Source: Aristophania vespae (GTDB lineage Bacteria > Pseudomonadota > Alphaproteobacteria > Acetobacterales > Acetobacteraceae). Taken from it: a DNA stretch of 64,000 nt. Under the pieces are notes generated by a model. The model did not search any database, was not told the DNA's origin, and was given only the letters and a program-made list of their open reading frames with translations. Within the stretch, counting starts at the first letter, position 1; the number at the start of each line of letters is the position of its first letter. The position numbers and the translations under genes are program-made. Below are positions 30,010 to 39,504 of this stretch, piece after piece. The DNA lies in the NCBI RefSeq assembly GCF_009906835.1, contig NZ_CP047652.1:107501-171500 (forward strand), read 5' to 3'.

Positions 30010-30903
30010 ATGTCTAAAGTTCTTGAACAACAACGACATAATAGTGTGATAGATCTGAAAGTTGGCGCACATGTTATTTTTTTAGACACAGGCCTTTATT
30101 GTGTTCTTCATGCTCCTGGCCAGGCTGAGGCAGATGGAGCTGGCTTTCCAGGTGTACGTATTTCACGGGCCCCTTCTGTTAAAATAGAGGATGTAGAAAT
30201 TAGTACTTTCTCTCCAGAAGGATGGTTAGGGGCTAATGATAATGCTGCGCTTATAAGGGTTAATAATGGTCCCGCGGGTGTTTTAGTAACAACCTATCAA
30301 AATCCCTCCAGTTCGCATGAAGCGCCACGTCTTCAAGTGATGCGGCTTTTTTCCGGGCAGCATGGAGATGGAACCCAGCCGCAAATGGTGCATCCAGCTG
30401 TTCAGGGTAAAAAAAATGAAAATGAGCTAAAGGAAATTAGCGCACATATTCAAAGAGAAGGCGATGTTGTCAAACCCATAGGGACTTGGGTCGGTACTCC
30501 TGGAAGTGGTCTATGGATTGAGGGTTTTTCTATTAGCCCCATGCAGGATGTTGGGGTTGAGGATATTGAGTACCAAGCTGTATTGGGCAAAGGATGGCTT
30601 TCTCCTTGGAGTGATGGTGGCTCTTTCTGTGGCTCAAGGGGAATGTCCCTTCCTATTTTAGGTATGCGCATCCGTTTAAAAGGCGATACAGCCAAAAAAA
30701 TGACTTTACGTCTGACAGGATGTTTTACAGATGGTACCCGTCTGGGACCTGTAGCAGGGGTAGAAACCATGCTAGAAAGTGAAACATTAGCTCCACTTGA
30801 AGCGTTTCAATTAGAACTTGTCTCTGTCGAAGGGAAAAAATCCCCTATTACTACAGAAAAAAAGACTAAAAAGCAGATGAAGCGTGGTGATCGGTCTGAC
30901 TAG
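30010..30903 (+). CDS. protein with a ChW-like (hydrophobic W) module
   Basis: A 297-residue protein without a signal peptide. Its N-terminal half (1-150) has no family I can name. Residues about 160-250 are predicted beta-rich and include a segment (about 186-225) matching the clostridial hydrophobic W pattern: V-x-YQA, GWLSPWSDGG, CGSRGMSLPILGMRIRL. An incomplete related motif, GTWVGTPGSGLWIEGFSI, comes just before. The C-terminus is lysine-rich. ATG at 30010 is preferred over GTG at 30007 because of spacing to GAGG. It lies between two glycosyltransferase genes in the type I secretion locus. It might be an exported surface protein or a glycan-binding partner. Function unknown. Confidence 0.75.
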   Translation: MSKVLEQQRHNSVIDLKVGAHVIFLDTGLYCVLHAPGQAEADGAGFPGVRISRAPSVKIEDVEISTFSPEGWLGANDNAALIRVNNGPAGVLVTTYQNPSSSHEAPRLQVMRLFSGQHGDGTQPQMVHPAVQGKKNENELKEISAHIQREGDVVKPIGTWVGTPGSGLWIEGFSISPMQDVGVEDIEYQAVLGKGWLSPWSDGGSFCGSRGMSLPILGMRIRLKGDTAKKMTLRLTGCFTDGTRLGPVAGVETMLESETLAPLEAFQLELVSVEGKKSPITTEKKTKKQMKRGDRSD

Positions 30904-30939
30904 AGATCAGGCTTGGGAATGAAAGTGTAGGTTAAGTGC

Positions 30940-32159
30940 GTGCGATATCTTTTTGTACATCAAAGCTTTCCTGCGCAATATTACCACCTTGTAAAGCACC
31001 TGGCCCGGCAGGGTAAGCATGATATTATCTTCATTACCAGCCAGAAAAAGGCTGAAATAGAAGGTGTAAGGCAGATATATTATGGTATTCCCTCAGTATC
31101 ATATGAGGGGGTTCACCCTTACGCAAAAGAATTTAATCATGCCTTATGGCGTGCAGATGCTGTTGCTGCGGTTGCGCAATCTATCAAAAATCTAGGTTTT
31201 ATTCCTGATATTATTATCGGGCATCATGGCTGGGGAGAACTTCTAAGACTGATAGATGTCTTTCCTGATGCACCAATTTTAGGTTATTTCGAATTCTATT
31301 ATAGCATTTTAGGTCAAGATGTTAATTTTGACCCTGAATTTCCATTCGATATGAAATTAGCAGGATATGTGCGGACTAAAAATGCCATTAATTTGCAGGC
31401 ATTAATGCTTCCTGGGTGGGGGCAGACACCAACCCTTTTCCAAAAAGAAACTTATCCTGAGTGGGCACAACAAAAAATTGATTTATTACGGGAGGGAGTC
31501 AATTTAGGGCTCTGTCGTCCTGACCCCAACTGTAAGAAAAGCCCTTTTGATCTAGAAGATGTGCATATTTCTCCGAAAGAGAAAATTGTTACATACGTAG
31601 CGCGTAGTCTCGAACCTTATCGTGGTTTTCATAGCTTTATGAGGGCTCTACCAGCTCTATTAAAAGCGCGGCCAGATGTACGTGTTATTATAGTCGGTAG
31701 AGACACAGTCAGCTACGGTATGCCCCCAAAGATGGCGGTACATGGCGGGAAAAAATGCTCAAAGAGCTTGAGGGAAGGCTTGATCTTACTCGTATAGATT
31801 TTATTCATTGGTTGCCTTATGACGGCCTTATTAAGTTATTGCAGCGCTCTGATGCTCATGTTTATTTGACATATCCTTTTGTGCTTTCATGGTCGTTGAG
31901 AGAGGCTATGGCGGTTGGATGTCCTTTAATTGTAGGTGATACAACACCTGTGAGAGAGTTTTTGGAAGATGATAAAACCGCATATTTTGTACCTTTTTTG
32001 GAGCCGGACAAAATTGCGGAAGGAGTTATGGAACTTTTAGAGAACGAACCTTTAGCGCAACGTCTTGGGGCTAAGGCTCATAAAGAGGCTTGTGCCGTGT
32101 TAGATGTGAAAAAATATTTGCGGGAGTATGAACGCCTTATTGCCCGTGTTATTGGCTAA
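30940..32159 (+). CDS. GT4 family glycosyltransferase, split by a one-base frameshift
   Basis: A predicted 406-residue group 1 glycosyltransferase. The N-terminus RYLFVHQSFPAQYYHLVKHL is typical of a GT-B subgroup common in acetic acid bacteria. The acceptor domain contains DIIIGHHGWGELL. The donor domain has VTYVARSLEPYRGFHSFMRAL and, after the break, SWSLREAMAVGCPLIVGDT with the usual E-x7-E-like region. The frame breaks at C5, 31733-31737. One added C joins SYGMPP to KDGGTWREKMLKELEGRLD. Start is GTG. It belongs with the ChW-like protein ahead and the small unknown behind, each 36 bases away. Donor sugar unknown. Confidence 0.88.
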
Positions 32160-32195
32160 ATAAACTAGGCATATTTGTTATAAGGGAGTTGCCCT

Positions 32196-32648
32196 ATGTC
32201 ACTTGAGATATTACCTGCCTTAAGGTTGCTTGTAGAGCATTGGGTCGTTAAAAAAGCCCCTTCTGTTCCTCCTGGTAAACTGACACCTGAAGACCTGGAT
32301 CAGTTAAGTAAAGCCAGTATTGAAACATTGAGCCAGAGGGCTTTGGGAACGGAAGCAAATGAGTGGGGTAGCCTAGAAACACTGACCCGTGGCTGGGTTG
32401 TGCAGCGCCAGCGTGGTGAAATGCCCACTCCCTTGGTAGAGGATGATTTTCGTCGTTTCGTTCGCTTTGTTCTTGAAGGGTTCGCTAAGCAAGAACTTAC
32501 AACTGGAACCGAGCCCACATCTATGACCGAGCTTGAGTCCTTTATTCCCAAAAAGGATATAGTGCTTCCTGACGGGCGCAAAGTGATCGACGTATTGAAA
32601 GATGATCCTTTTTATTTCGCGCGCGAACATTTGGCTCAATCTTTGTAA
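32196..32648 (+). CDS. hypothetical protein, 150 residues
   Basis: A soluble, mostly helical protein without a signal peptide. It contains an LTPEDLDQLSKASIETLSQRAL helix pair, a basic middle segment (LTRGWVVQRQRGE) and a C-terminal VLPDGRKVIDVLKDDPFYFAREHL. I do not recognise a family. The ribosome-binding site AAGGGAG precedes the ATG. It is the last gene of the secretion/glycosylation locus, ended by a strong bidirectional terminator, so it is likely co-transcribed with the GT4 gene. Codon use is like its neighbours. Confidence 0.7.
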   Translation: MSLEILPALRLLVEHWVVKKAPSVPPGKLTPEDLDQLSKASIETLSQRALGTEANEWGSLETLTRGWVVQRQRGEMPTPLVEDDFRRFVRFVLEGFAKQELTTGTEPTSMTELESFIPKKDIVLPDGRKVIDVLKDDPFYFAREHLAQSL

Positions 32649-32654
32649 AATAAA

Positions 32655-32685
32655 AAAGAGCGTGAGATTATCTCTCACGCTCTTT
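32655..32685. terminator. bidirectional terminator between the GT locus and dps
   Basis: A perfect 13-base stem (AAAGAGCGTGAGA with TCTCACGCTCTTT) has a five-base loop and an A run on its left side. It can serve both the plus-strand locus ending at 32648 and the minus-strand dps ending at 32710. Confidence 0.85.
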
Positions 32686-32709
32686 AGACAAGATCTCTGG
32701 AAGAAAATC

Positions 32710-33222
32710 TTACCCTTTAGTGGTTTCTTTTTTGTCCTGTAAATGAGCTTCCATGAACCAAAGGTTCTTATCAAGCCCACGAGAAACTTCTGTGAAGAGG
32801 TCGGCCGTGTCATCATCACCTGCTTCAGCAGTGGTTTTGATCGCTTCACGAATATTGTTACCAACCTGGCCATAACGCTCAATAAGCGCCTTGAGGTGAT
32901 CCTCAATTTTGTAGATGTCGGTTGGATAAGGTTTGCAGGTTGTCTTTTTATCGACGGTCTGCACGGTGCCAAAGGCATATCCACCTAACTGTACCGCACG
33001 CTCTGCTGCCATGTCAGCGAAATTATCAACCTGAGTACGGAACCCATCAAGCATTAAGTGAACACCGATAAAGTGTGTTCCTTTTAAGTTCCAGTGGGCT
33101 TGCTTTGTAACAAGAGCTAAGTCAATTAAATCGGCTAAGCGCGCATTAAGAAGTTCAATTGAAACAGCCTTGGTGTTGTCAGGCGTGTTATTTTTTGTGC
33201 GGAAATGAGTCGTTTTAGCCAT
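32710..33222 (-). CDS. dps: DNA starvation/stationary phase protection protein Dps
   Basis: A 170-residue ferritin-like protein that forms a dodecamer, oxidises and stores iron with peroxide, and shields DNA. The ferroxidase signature is complete: KQAHWNLKGTHFIGVHLMLDGF with its two histidines, then DNFADMAAERAVQLGG with the aspartate and glutamate. The basic N-terminus (AKTTHFRTKNN) may bind DNA. Length is typical. It is a single-gene unit with the bidirectional terminator behind it. It is convergent with the secretion locus and downstream of the tandem-GT2 gene. Confidence 0.95.
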   Translation of the reverse strand: MAKTTHFRTKNNTPDNTKAVSIELLNARLADLIDLALVTKQAHWNLKGTHFIGVHLMLDGFRTQVDNFADMAAERAVQLGGYAFGTVQTVDKKTTCKPYPTDIYKIEDHLKALIERYGQVGNNIREAIKTTAEAGDDDTADLFTEVSRGLDKNLWFMEAHLQDKKETTKG

Positions 33223-33288
33223 AAAAATGTCCTTTCTAACAACCTATCTCTATAGAGATGGTAGGCAAGGGCCCACTACGGTATTATC

Positions 33289-35835
33289 TCACATAATAGT
33301 TTCAAGAGTGCGAAGATCAAAAAAAGTTTCTCCATCCTCTCTAAAGTAACGTGGGTAGGATGGATCATTTTCAAAGAGGGGAACACCCCTCCAACGCTCT
33401 TTTATTTGTTCCATCTCATGAAAAAACCTTTCTTCGTGCTCTGGACGGTCATCACTTTTGCGAGAAAGACTTTCATAATGTTCTGCAACAGCCTCAGCAC
33501 AATAAAGAATATGCCAGCCTTTTTGTCTTATTTTTAAGCAGAGATCGACATCATTATAAGCGACAGGAAGGCCGATCTCATCAAACCCGCCTACTTGCTG
33601 AAACAGGTCGCGCTTAATGAGCATGGCCGCTCCCGTGACGGCAGTGACCTCATGACTCAAGCGAATTCGCCCTATATAACCATAGTCATTGCCTGGTTTT
33701 CCACGATGCATGTGAGCGCCGATAATGTCAGGTCCTACTGCGACGCCTGCATGTTGAATTGTTCCATTGGGATATAAAAGGCGGGCCCCGACAATGGCCA
33801 CTTTGGGGAAAGAAACAGCTTCTAGTACGAGTTTTTTGATAAAATCCTTTTGATGAACAAAGACGTCATTATTTAAAAATAAAAGATAGTCACTAAAAGA
33901 TTGAGCAGCGGCAATATTATTAAGCCGTGAGAAATTAAATTTTTCTTCTAAACGTATGACGTCAACTCGAGGATCGTTTTTGATATTTTCCAGATAAGAT
34001 AATGTTTCTTCCTGAACAGAAAAATTATCTACTAACATCAAACGCATATTACGATAATTTTGTTGCTCTAATAACGTATCTACACAACGTCTTGTCACGT
34101 CCACTTCATCGCGGAAGGGAATGATGACTGTAACGCTTGGTTGAGCACGGCTAGTCCAGTCAATTTTATAAATACTTAATTTATCTATGGAAGAGACTTT
34201 TCCCTTCATATTCTGACGTTTTAGGTGGTCCTGAACGCAGTTAACTCCCGCCATAATGGCATAATTTTTATTTGTAAGAGTCGCTGCCGTTGAATTTTCT
34301 GCTTTACGCCAATGATAAAGTATCTCTTTGACGTGAAAAATCGCGTCTTCTGGTAAATGCTCTACCAGCCTTAAAATGAGATCATGATCCTGGGCACCGT
34401 CATAGATTTTTAGAAGAGGGCCAACTTTACGCAGCGTCTGGCTTTCTACCATCGTGAGGTGGCATATGTAATTGCATCCCAGAAGATAACGGTAATTAAA
34501 ATCCGGTTTTAAATTGGGTTCGAGAAAATAACCGGCCGGATCAATTTTATCCTCATCTGAATAAAGTAATTTTGCCTGCGTAGTGAGGGCAGCACGGAGC
34601 ATAATTTCAAGAGCAACGGGGCTGAGTAAATCATCGTGGTCAAAAAAAGCAATATAAGCTCCTTTTGCATAGCTTATGGCTTTGTTTGTAGCTTCAGCGA
34701 TACCGCTATTTTGCTCTAAGAAAAAACTCTTAATGCGCTTATCTTGTTGGCTATAGGTGCGCATAAGAGCATGTATCTCGGCGTGATCGCTGCCATCCTC
34801 AACTAAAATAAGCTCCCAGTTTGAGTAAGTTTGATGAAGCACCGAGTCTATAGCAGCGCGGAAATCCGTAAGTTGTGGCTTCCATACCGGACAAATAACA
34901 CTAATAAGGGGCTGGCGAGATAAGGGGTTGGCCAAACGCAAATGTTCTGTACGCTCCCTTAAAGCCCTTTGATAAGCACGTGCCCATTCATCATATTGTG
35001 TTAAATTTGGAGGGCGTTTTGGAATGAGATCTTTTACATTACGCCGCAAAGTCGTTAACTGCCGATGTAAATTGCCGATGGTTGCTTCAAGCTCAACCAG
35101 GCGGGCTTCAAGATCGTCGCTGACGAGTGATGTTTTAAAAGGGCTGTTTCTAAGAGGAATGTTTTCTGGAACGATTTTTACATCAAAATGATGTAATTTA
35201 TGGTCTCTAAGAGAAACAGGAAGCGGAATTTCAAAACCGCAATTTGGTTCGCTTTTTAAAGATTCAGCAACATCTCCACGGTAGTGATTGGCGCGGGCTG
35301 TTGCCAGCGACATACCGTCAACCGTGGCTGAAACAATAAGGTTACCTCCCCACTTTTCATAAGGCGTGGAACGTTTTGTTACCCAGCCTCTGAGCATATT
35401 GTTAAAAACACCGTCTATAAAACTGCGATACTCACTTTTTGCTTTTCCAGGAAAGATGATCGTTTCACAAAACTGGTTGGCTTGATGATTAATTGGAAAA
35501 GCTAGAACGGAGCGATCTGGAAAACGCAAACCAATTTGATGAGGCTGATTATCAAAACAAAATGCCGGTAGGTTAAATTTAAACCCAACAATATCTGTTG
35601 TAAGATTAAGAGCTTTACTTACATCTGGGCGTGGTTGATCACAGGGAAATTGTGCTACCTCCTGCTGATCTACAAGGAGGTGGATTATTACGGGGTTAGA
35701 AGGTGCGTTAATGTTAAGGGCCCAGCCACGGATGAGGCCATTAGAAAATTCCTCCACATACCCCCTAAAAGTACTCATCTTGCCAGCTGAGAGAGAAGCG
35801 TTAGAAGAGAGCGCTTTATGAGACTGTTCTGCCAC
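33289..35835 (-). CDS. tandem GT2 glycosyltransferase with GW-type repeats
   Basis: An 848-residue protein. The N-terminus holds two copies of one beta-rich module (about 24-90 and 138-206), each with a N-x-LIRGW-type strand, an R-DV motif and a GF-F-LP end. A short coiled coil follows at about 242-272. The first GT2 domain starts at about 310 (ISVICPVWKP, ELILVEDGSD, AFFDHDDLLSP). The second starts at about 565 (VTVIIPFRDEVDVTRRCVDTLL, MLVDNFS, FLNNDVFV, GGFDEIGLPVAYNDVDLCLK). Such two-domain enzymes make cell-surface polysaccharide with alternating linkages. No membrane helices are seen. It lies alone, divergent from pstC, but its GW module resembles that of the 982-residue enzyme upstream of dps. 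Confidence 0.88.
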   Translation of the reverse strand: MAEQSHKALSSNASLSAGKMSTFRGYVEEFSNGLIRGWALNINAPSNPVIIHLLVDQQEVAQFPCDQPRPDVSKALNLTTDIVGFKFNLPAFCFDNQPHQIGLRFPDRSVLAFPINHQANQFCETIIFPGKAKSEYRSFIDGVFNNMLRGWVTKRSTPYEKWGGNLIVSATVDGMSLATARANHYRGDVAESLKSEPNCGFEIPLPVSLRDHKLHHFDVKIVPENIPLRNSPFKTSLVSDDLEARLVELEATIGNLHRQLTTLRRNVKDLIPKRPPNLTQYDEWARAYQRALRERTEHLRLANPLSRQPLISVICPVWKPQLTDFRAAIDSVLHQTYSNWELILVEDGSDHAEIHALMRTYSQQDKRIKSFFLEQNSGIAEATNKAISYAKGAYIAFFDHDDLLSPVALEIMLRAALTTQAKLLYSDEDKIDPAGYFLEPNLKPDFNYRYLLGCNYICHLTMVESQTLRKVGPLLKIYDGAQDHDLILRLVEHLPEDAIFHVKEILYHWRKAENSTAATLTNKNYAIMAGVNCVQDHLKRQNMKGKVSSIDKLSIYKIDWTSRAQPSVTVIIPFRDEVDVTRRCVDTLLEQQNYRNMRLMLVDNFSVQEETLSYLENIKNDPRVDVIRLEEKFNFSRLNNIAAAQSFSDYLLFLNNDVFVHQKDFIKKLVLEAVSFPKVAIVGARLLYPNGTIQHAGVAVGPDIIGAHMHRGKPGNDYGYIGRIRLSHEVTAVTGAAMLIKRDLFQQVGGFDEIGLPVAYNDVDLCLKIRQKGWHILYCAEAVAEHYESLSRKSDDRPEHEERFFHEMEQIKERWRGVPLFENDPSYPRYFREDGETFFDLRTLETIM

Positions 35836-36065
35836 GGAGTAAATTCCTTACGCCTGAGCCTAAAGGCCTTTTATAAAAGAGACTATATTAAAATCAGAGC
35901 TGAAAATAGCCTACTGAAGAATGAAGTTCTTTTCATCCCACTTCATTTTGTTTCTTCCTTTACAGGAAATAAGGTTGTCCTTTGAGATTAGGAACGCTAA
36001 AGCACAAAAGAGCATGTCATTTCATGGCATCGTTTATATATTGTCGGGATACAAGGTTTTAAGCC

Positions 36066-37010
36066 ATGAAATTGCCGCTTGAGCCACGATCTAAAAAAAG
36101 CATATTAGACTTAGACGCTTTTTTTCATTGGCTTTTTTGGATAAGTGCCGCTTTGGTGCTTTTGGTCTTGGGCGGCCTTATTGTGCTTATGGCCGTTGGT
36201 GGCGAAAAAGCTTTTGCAACTTTTGGGTTGGGTTTTTTCTATCACGCTCATTGGAATCCTGTCACAAATCAATATGGTGTTCTAGCGCCCCTTCTCGGAA
36301 CAGTTATTAGCACGATCATAGCCATTATCTTGGCTGTACCCTTAGCTTTTGGTACGGCATTTTGGCTAACGTCTATTGCTCCTACACGTATAGCAGCCAT
36401 TATCGGAACAGCAGTTCAACTCTTAGCAGCTGTGCCATCCATCATTTTTGGTATGTGGGGATTTTTTACGATTGTCCCTTTCATGTCGGGGACGGTTCAG
36501 CGCTTTCTAAATCATCACTGTGCCGATCTCTTTCTCATTGGTCCCTTATTAAAAGGTATTCCTATCGGAACAGGTCTTATGACCTCGGGTATTATTTTAG
36601 CTGTGATGATTGCTCCCTTCATTACAGCTGTCATGTGCGACGTTTTTAGCGCCGTTCCGCCCATGTTGAAAGAAAGCGCCTATGGTCTTGGTGCTACGCG
36701 TTGGGAGGTTATGCGTAAAGTGATTGTACCATGGTCACGAAGTGGTATGATAGGGGCAATCGTGCTGGGCATGGGGCGTGCCTTGGGTGAGACCATGGCT
36801 GTTACGTTCGTTATCGGAAATGTGACATCTATTGGTTGGTCTCTTTTTTCCCCACGTAGTACAGTGGCATCTCTTATAGCATTGCAGTTTCCTGAAAGTC
36901 CCGAAGGGTCTTTACGGCTTTCTGCGCTAATGGCGTTAGGGTTCGTTTTGATGATTCTTTCGTGTCTGAGTCTAGCGTGTGCGCGTCTTTTAAAAGGCAA
37001 GCGTCAATGA
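36066..37010 (+). CDS. pstC: phosphate ABC transporter permease PstC
   Basis: A 314-residue inner-membrane permease of the high-affinity phosphate importer. It has about six membrane helices and the permease loop ESAYGLGATRWEVMRKVIVPWSRSGM, where the EAA motif contacts PstB. The N-terminus is cytoplasmic and the large periplasmic loop typical of PstC is present. Its stop overlaps the pstA start as ATGA. No pstS gene for the binding protein precedes it; the upstream gene is an unrelated glycosyltransferase on the other strand. Confidence 0.94.
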   Translation: MKLPLEPRSKKSILDLDAFFHWLFWISAALVLLVLGGLIVLMAVGGEKAFATFGLGFFYHAHWNPVTNQYGVLAPLLGTVISTIIAIILAVPLAFGTAFWLTSIAPTRIAAIIGTAVQLLAAVPSIIFGMWGFFTIVPFMSGTVQRFLNHHCADLFLIGPLLKGIPIGTGLMTSGIILAVMIAPFITAVMCDVFSAVPPMLKESAYGLGATRWEVMRKVIVPWSRSGMIGAIVLGMGRALGETMAVTFVIGNVTSIGWSLFSPRSTVASLIALQFPESPEGSLRLSALMALGFVLMILSCLSLACARLLKGKRQ

Positions 37011-37876
37011 GTGTTGAAAAAAATGCTCAGACCCGGTGGCGCGGTGATAGGCTAACGTCATATCGGCGCGTGATGAGTAAATTAGCTACAGTGATGAGTA
37101 CCCTAGCTGGTATTATACTCATTCTCACGCTCCTCTCCATTTTATATATGCTTCTTAGCAAAGGAATTGCAGCTTTATCGCTAACAGTTTTTACAAAACC
37201 GATGGGCCCACCGGGTAGCCATAGCGGATTGGGTAATGCGATTTTAGGGAGCATTATTCAGACGGGCCTGGCACTTTTAATTGCAGCACCTTTGGGGCTA
37301 CTATGTGGTGTCTATCTCTCTGAATATGGTTCGAAAACTAATCGCTTTGCGACTATTGTGCGTTTTGTTTCTGATGTGCTGATGTCAGTGCCTTCCATTT
37401 TAGTGGGGTTATTTATTTACCAGCTTTTAGTAGCACCTTTTCGGCATTTTTCAGCCTTTTCAGGGGCGGTTGCATTAGCTGTTTTGGCTGTGCCTGTCAT
37501 TATTCGTACAACCGAAGATATGCTGCGTTTAGTTCCAACAGCCATGAGAGAAGCTGGCGCGGCCCTTGGTGCGGCAAAATGGCGGGTAACTTTTTCTCTT
37601 TGTTTACGTTCTGCGAGGCAAGGTGTTTTAACGGGTGTTTTACTCGCTCTGGCCAGAATGGGCGGTGAAACAGCGCCTTTATTATTTACATCTTTAGGTA
37701 ATCAAAGTTGGTCATGGGATTTGTCCAAACCGATGGCGAGTTTGCCTATTGCAATTTACCAATATGCCGGGGCCTCTTATGACGATTGGGTTCAGCTTGC
37801 ATGGGCCGGTGCTTTAATTGTTACTGTTGGGGTGCTGATGATTAATATTGTAGTGCGGCTCTCTTCACGTCGTTAG
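37007..37876 (+). CDS. pstA: phosphate ABC transporter permease PstA
   Basis: A 289-residue partner of PstC with six membrane helices and the EAA loop [27 protein letters not shown]. The [20 protein letters not shown] and [12 protein letters not shown]-like segments are typical of PstA. The ATG at 37007 is chosen because it overlaps the pstC stop by four bases; an in-frame GTG at 36962 lies inside pstC. It is part of pstC-pstA-pstB-phoU. Confidence 0.94.
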   Translation: MSVEKNAQTRWRGDRLTSYRRVMSKLATVMSTLAGIILILTLLSILYMLLSKGIAALSLTVFTKPMGPPGSHSGLGNAILGSIIQTGLALLIAAPLGLLCGVYLSEYGSKTNRFATIVRFVSDVLMSVPSILVGLFIYQLLVAPFRHFSAFSGAVALAVLAVPVIIRTTEDMLRLVPTAMREAGAALGAAKWRVTFSLCLRSARQGVLTGVLLALARMGGETAPLLFTSLGNQSWSWDLSKPMASLPIAIYQYAGASYDDWVQLAWAGALIVTVGVLMINIVVRLSSRR

Positions 37877-37896
37877 TGATCAAAAAGAGTAAATTC

Positions 37897-38694
37897 ATGA
37901 ATCAAGGCCCAAGAATGTATCTTCCTGAGAACGATGAGCGTGAAACAGCCCTTGCTGTTCAAAATCTTAATTTCTATTACGGCAATCATCACGCTTTACA
38001 CGATATATCGATCAATTACCCTGCCAAGCAGGTTACGGCCATGATTGGCCCAAGTGGTTGTGGTAAATCGACATTATTGCGTGTTTTTAACCGTATGTAC
38101 GACCTTTACCCTGGGCAGCGCGCTACAGGTAAGGTCATGTTCGACGGAAAAAACATCTTAGATAAAACAATGAATCTGGATGTTTTAAGGGCTCGGGTCG
38201 GAATGGTCTTTCAAAAGCCAACACCCTTTCCTATGTCTATTTATGATAATATCGTCTTTGGAGTACGTCTGCATGAACGCTTAAGCCGTACAGAGATGGA
38301 TGAACGTGTACAAGATGTCCTGACACGTGTTGCTTTGTGGAATGAGGTAAAGGATCGCCTGAAAGCTCCAGCTTCTGGGCTTTCTGGTGGACAACAGCAA
38401 AGGCTGTGTATCGCTCGCAGTATTGCAACACGACCAGAAGTTTTGCTGCTTGATGAGCCAACTTCGGCTCTTGATCCAATTTCTACGGCACGCATAGAAG
38501 AGTTGCTTGATGAACTCAAAGAAGAATTTACTATAGCAATTGTGACTCATAACATGCAGCAGGCAGCCCGTTGTGCTGATCGTGTTGCCTTTTTCTATAT
38601 GGGTCGTTTGATAGAAGTTGACCAAGCCGATCGTATTTTTACGAATCCTCGTCAGAAACAAACCCAGGATTATATCACGGGTAGATTTGGATAA
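37897..38694 (+). CDS. pstB: phosphate ABC transporter ATPase PstB
   Basis: The ATP-hydrolysing subunit of the phosphate importer, about 265 residues. It has Walker [11 protein letters not shown]-loop [12 protein letters not shown], signature LSGGQQQR, Walker [14 protein letters not shown] and H-loop [16 protein letters not shown] is diagnostic for PstB. The ATG at 37897 follows AAGAG at good spacing; a GTG at 37876 overlapping the pstA stop would add seven residues and cannot be excluded. phoU follows five bases later. Confidence 0.95.
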   Translation: MNQGPRMYLPENDERETALAVQNLNFYYGNHHALHDISINYPAKQVTAMIGPSGCGKSTLLRVFNRMYDLYPGQRATGKVMFDGKNILDKTMNLDVLRARVGMVFQKPTPFPMSIYDNIVFGVRLHERLSRTEMDERVQDVLTRVALWNEVKDRLKAPASGLSGGQQQRLCIARSIATRPEVLLLDEPTSALDPISTARIEELLDELKEEFTIAIVTHNMQQAARCADRVAFFYMGRLIEVDQADRIFTNPRQKQTQDYITGRFG

Positions 38695-38699
38695 AAGTT

Positions 38700-39412
38700 A
38701 TGCCTCTTGACCGTTCACACATTGTAAGAAGTTACGAGCACGAACTTGACCATCTTCGTGAGTTAATGGCGAAAATGGGACAGTTGGTTGAAAGCCAGGT
38801 TGATCAGGCCTTAACCGCCATTGCTGATCATGATGAGGAAGCAGCCAATAATGCTGTCACCCAAGATCCTGAAGTAGACGACATTGAACGTGAGGTCGAA
38901 GGGCTTGCTATCCGTCTTTTAGCTCTTAGAAGTCCAATGGGCGGTGACCTTAGAGAGATCGTTGCTGCTCTTAAAATAACGGGTGATCTTGAGCGTATTG
39001 GTGATTACGCTGCTTCTATTGCGCGTAAGGCCATTAAGGCTGCTGCCGAGGGGGGCATATTTCTCTCTCTGGTTTGTTGAGTATGGGCCGATTGGTAAAA
39101 GAAAATTTCCAGAGAACGGTTCAGGCGATTAATAGGTTAGACCCGGATTTAGCCGTTGCGGTATGGCAGTCTGATAAAGGGGTGGACGAATATTATACGA
39201 CGCTTTTTCGCGAGCTCGTAACTTATATGATGGAAGATCCACGAAATATTCGCCCCTGTACCGAGCTGCTTTTTATTGCGAAAAATTTCGAGCGTATCGG
39301 TGATCACGCTACTAATATTGCTGAACGGGTTTATTATGCTGTAACAGGCGATAATTTACCGGCTGCTATGCGCCCTCGTGGAGGGTCAAAGAAAGACACA
39401 TCACGGAAATAG
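38700..39412 (+). CDS. phoU: phosphate regulon regulator PhoU, split by a one-base frameshift
   Basis: A predicted 237-residue protein with two three-helix PhoU repeats. It links PstSCAB activity to the PhoR/PhoB two-component system and represses the regulon in high phosphate. Metal-binding motif E-x3-D-xx-E-type segments are visible in both halves (DLERIGDYAASIARKA and NFERIGDHATNIAERV). The frame breaks at G6, 39050-39055. One more G joins KAAAEGG to HISLSGLLSMGRLVKE and gives the normal length. phoB and phoR are not in the window. A strong terminator follows. Confidence 0.92.
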
Positions 39413-39434
39413 CCTATATCGCCCTAATATATCC

Positions 39435-39466
39435 AAAAAAACCTCGGAATATTCCGAGGTTTTTTT
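39435..39466. terminator. bidirectional terminator between phoU and the permease gene
   Basis: A perfect 16-base palindrome (AAAAAAACCTCGGAAT with ATTCCGAGGTTTTTTT) has A and T runs at both ends. It serves phoU on the plus strand and the amino acid permease on the minus strand. Confidence 0.9.
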
Positions 39467-39504
39467 ATAGAATTACCAGCTTTTCAAACGGTAAAAACCA
39501 TTTT

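Noticed and set aside
32373-32984. A 203-codon minus-strand open frame across the small unknown gene and dps
   Set aside because: It covers a strong terminator and the conserved dps gene in another frame. It is a shadow.
36014-36030. ATGTCAT-ttc-ATGGCAT, a possible PHO box before pstC
   Set aside because: The repeat period is 10 bases instead of the usual 11 and both halves deviate from CTGTCAT. Too weak to call.
39040-39090. Programmed frameshifting in phoU at the G6 run
   Set aside because: The same type of shift occurs in many unrelated genes of the window, without slippery heptamers or a shared stimulator. A sequence error is simpler.
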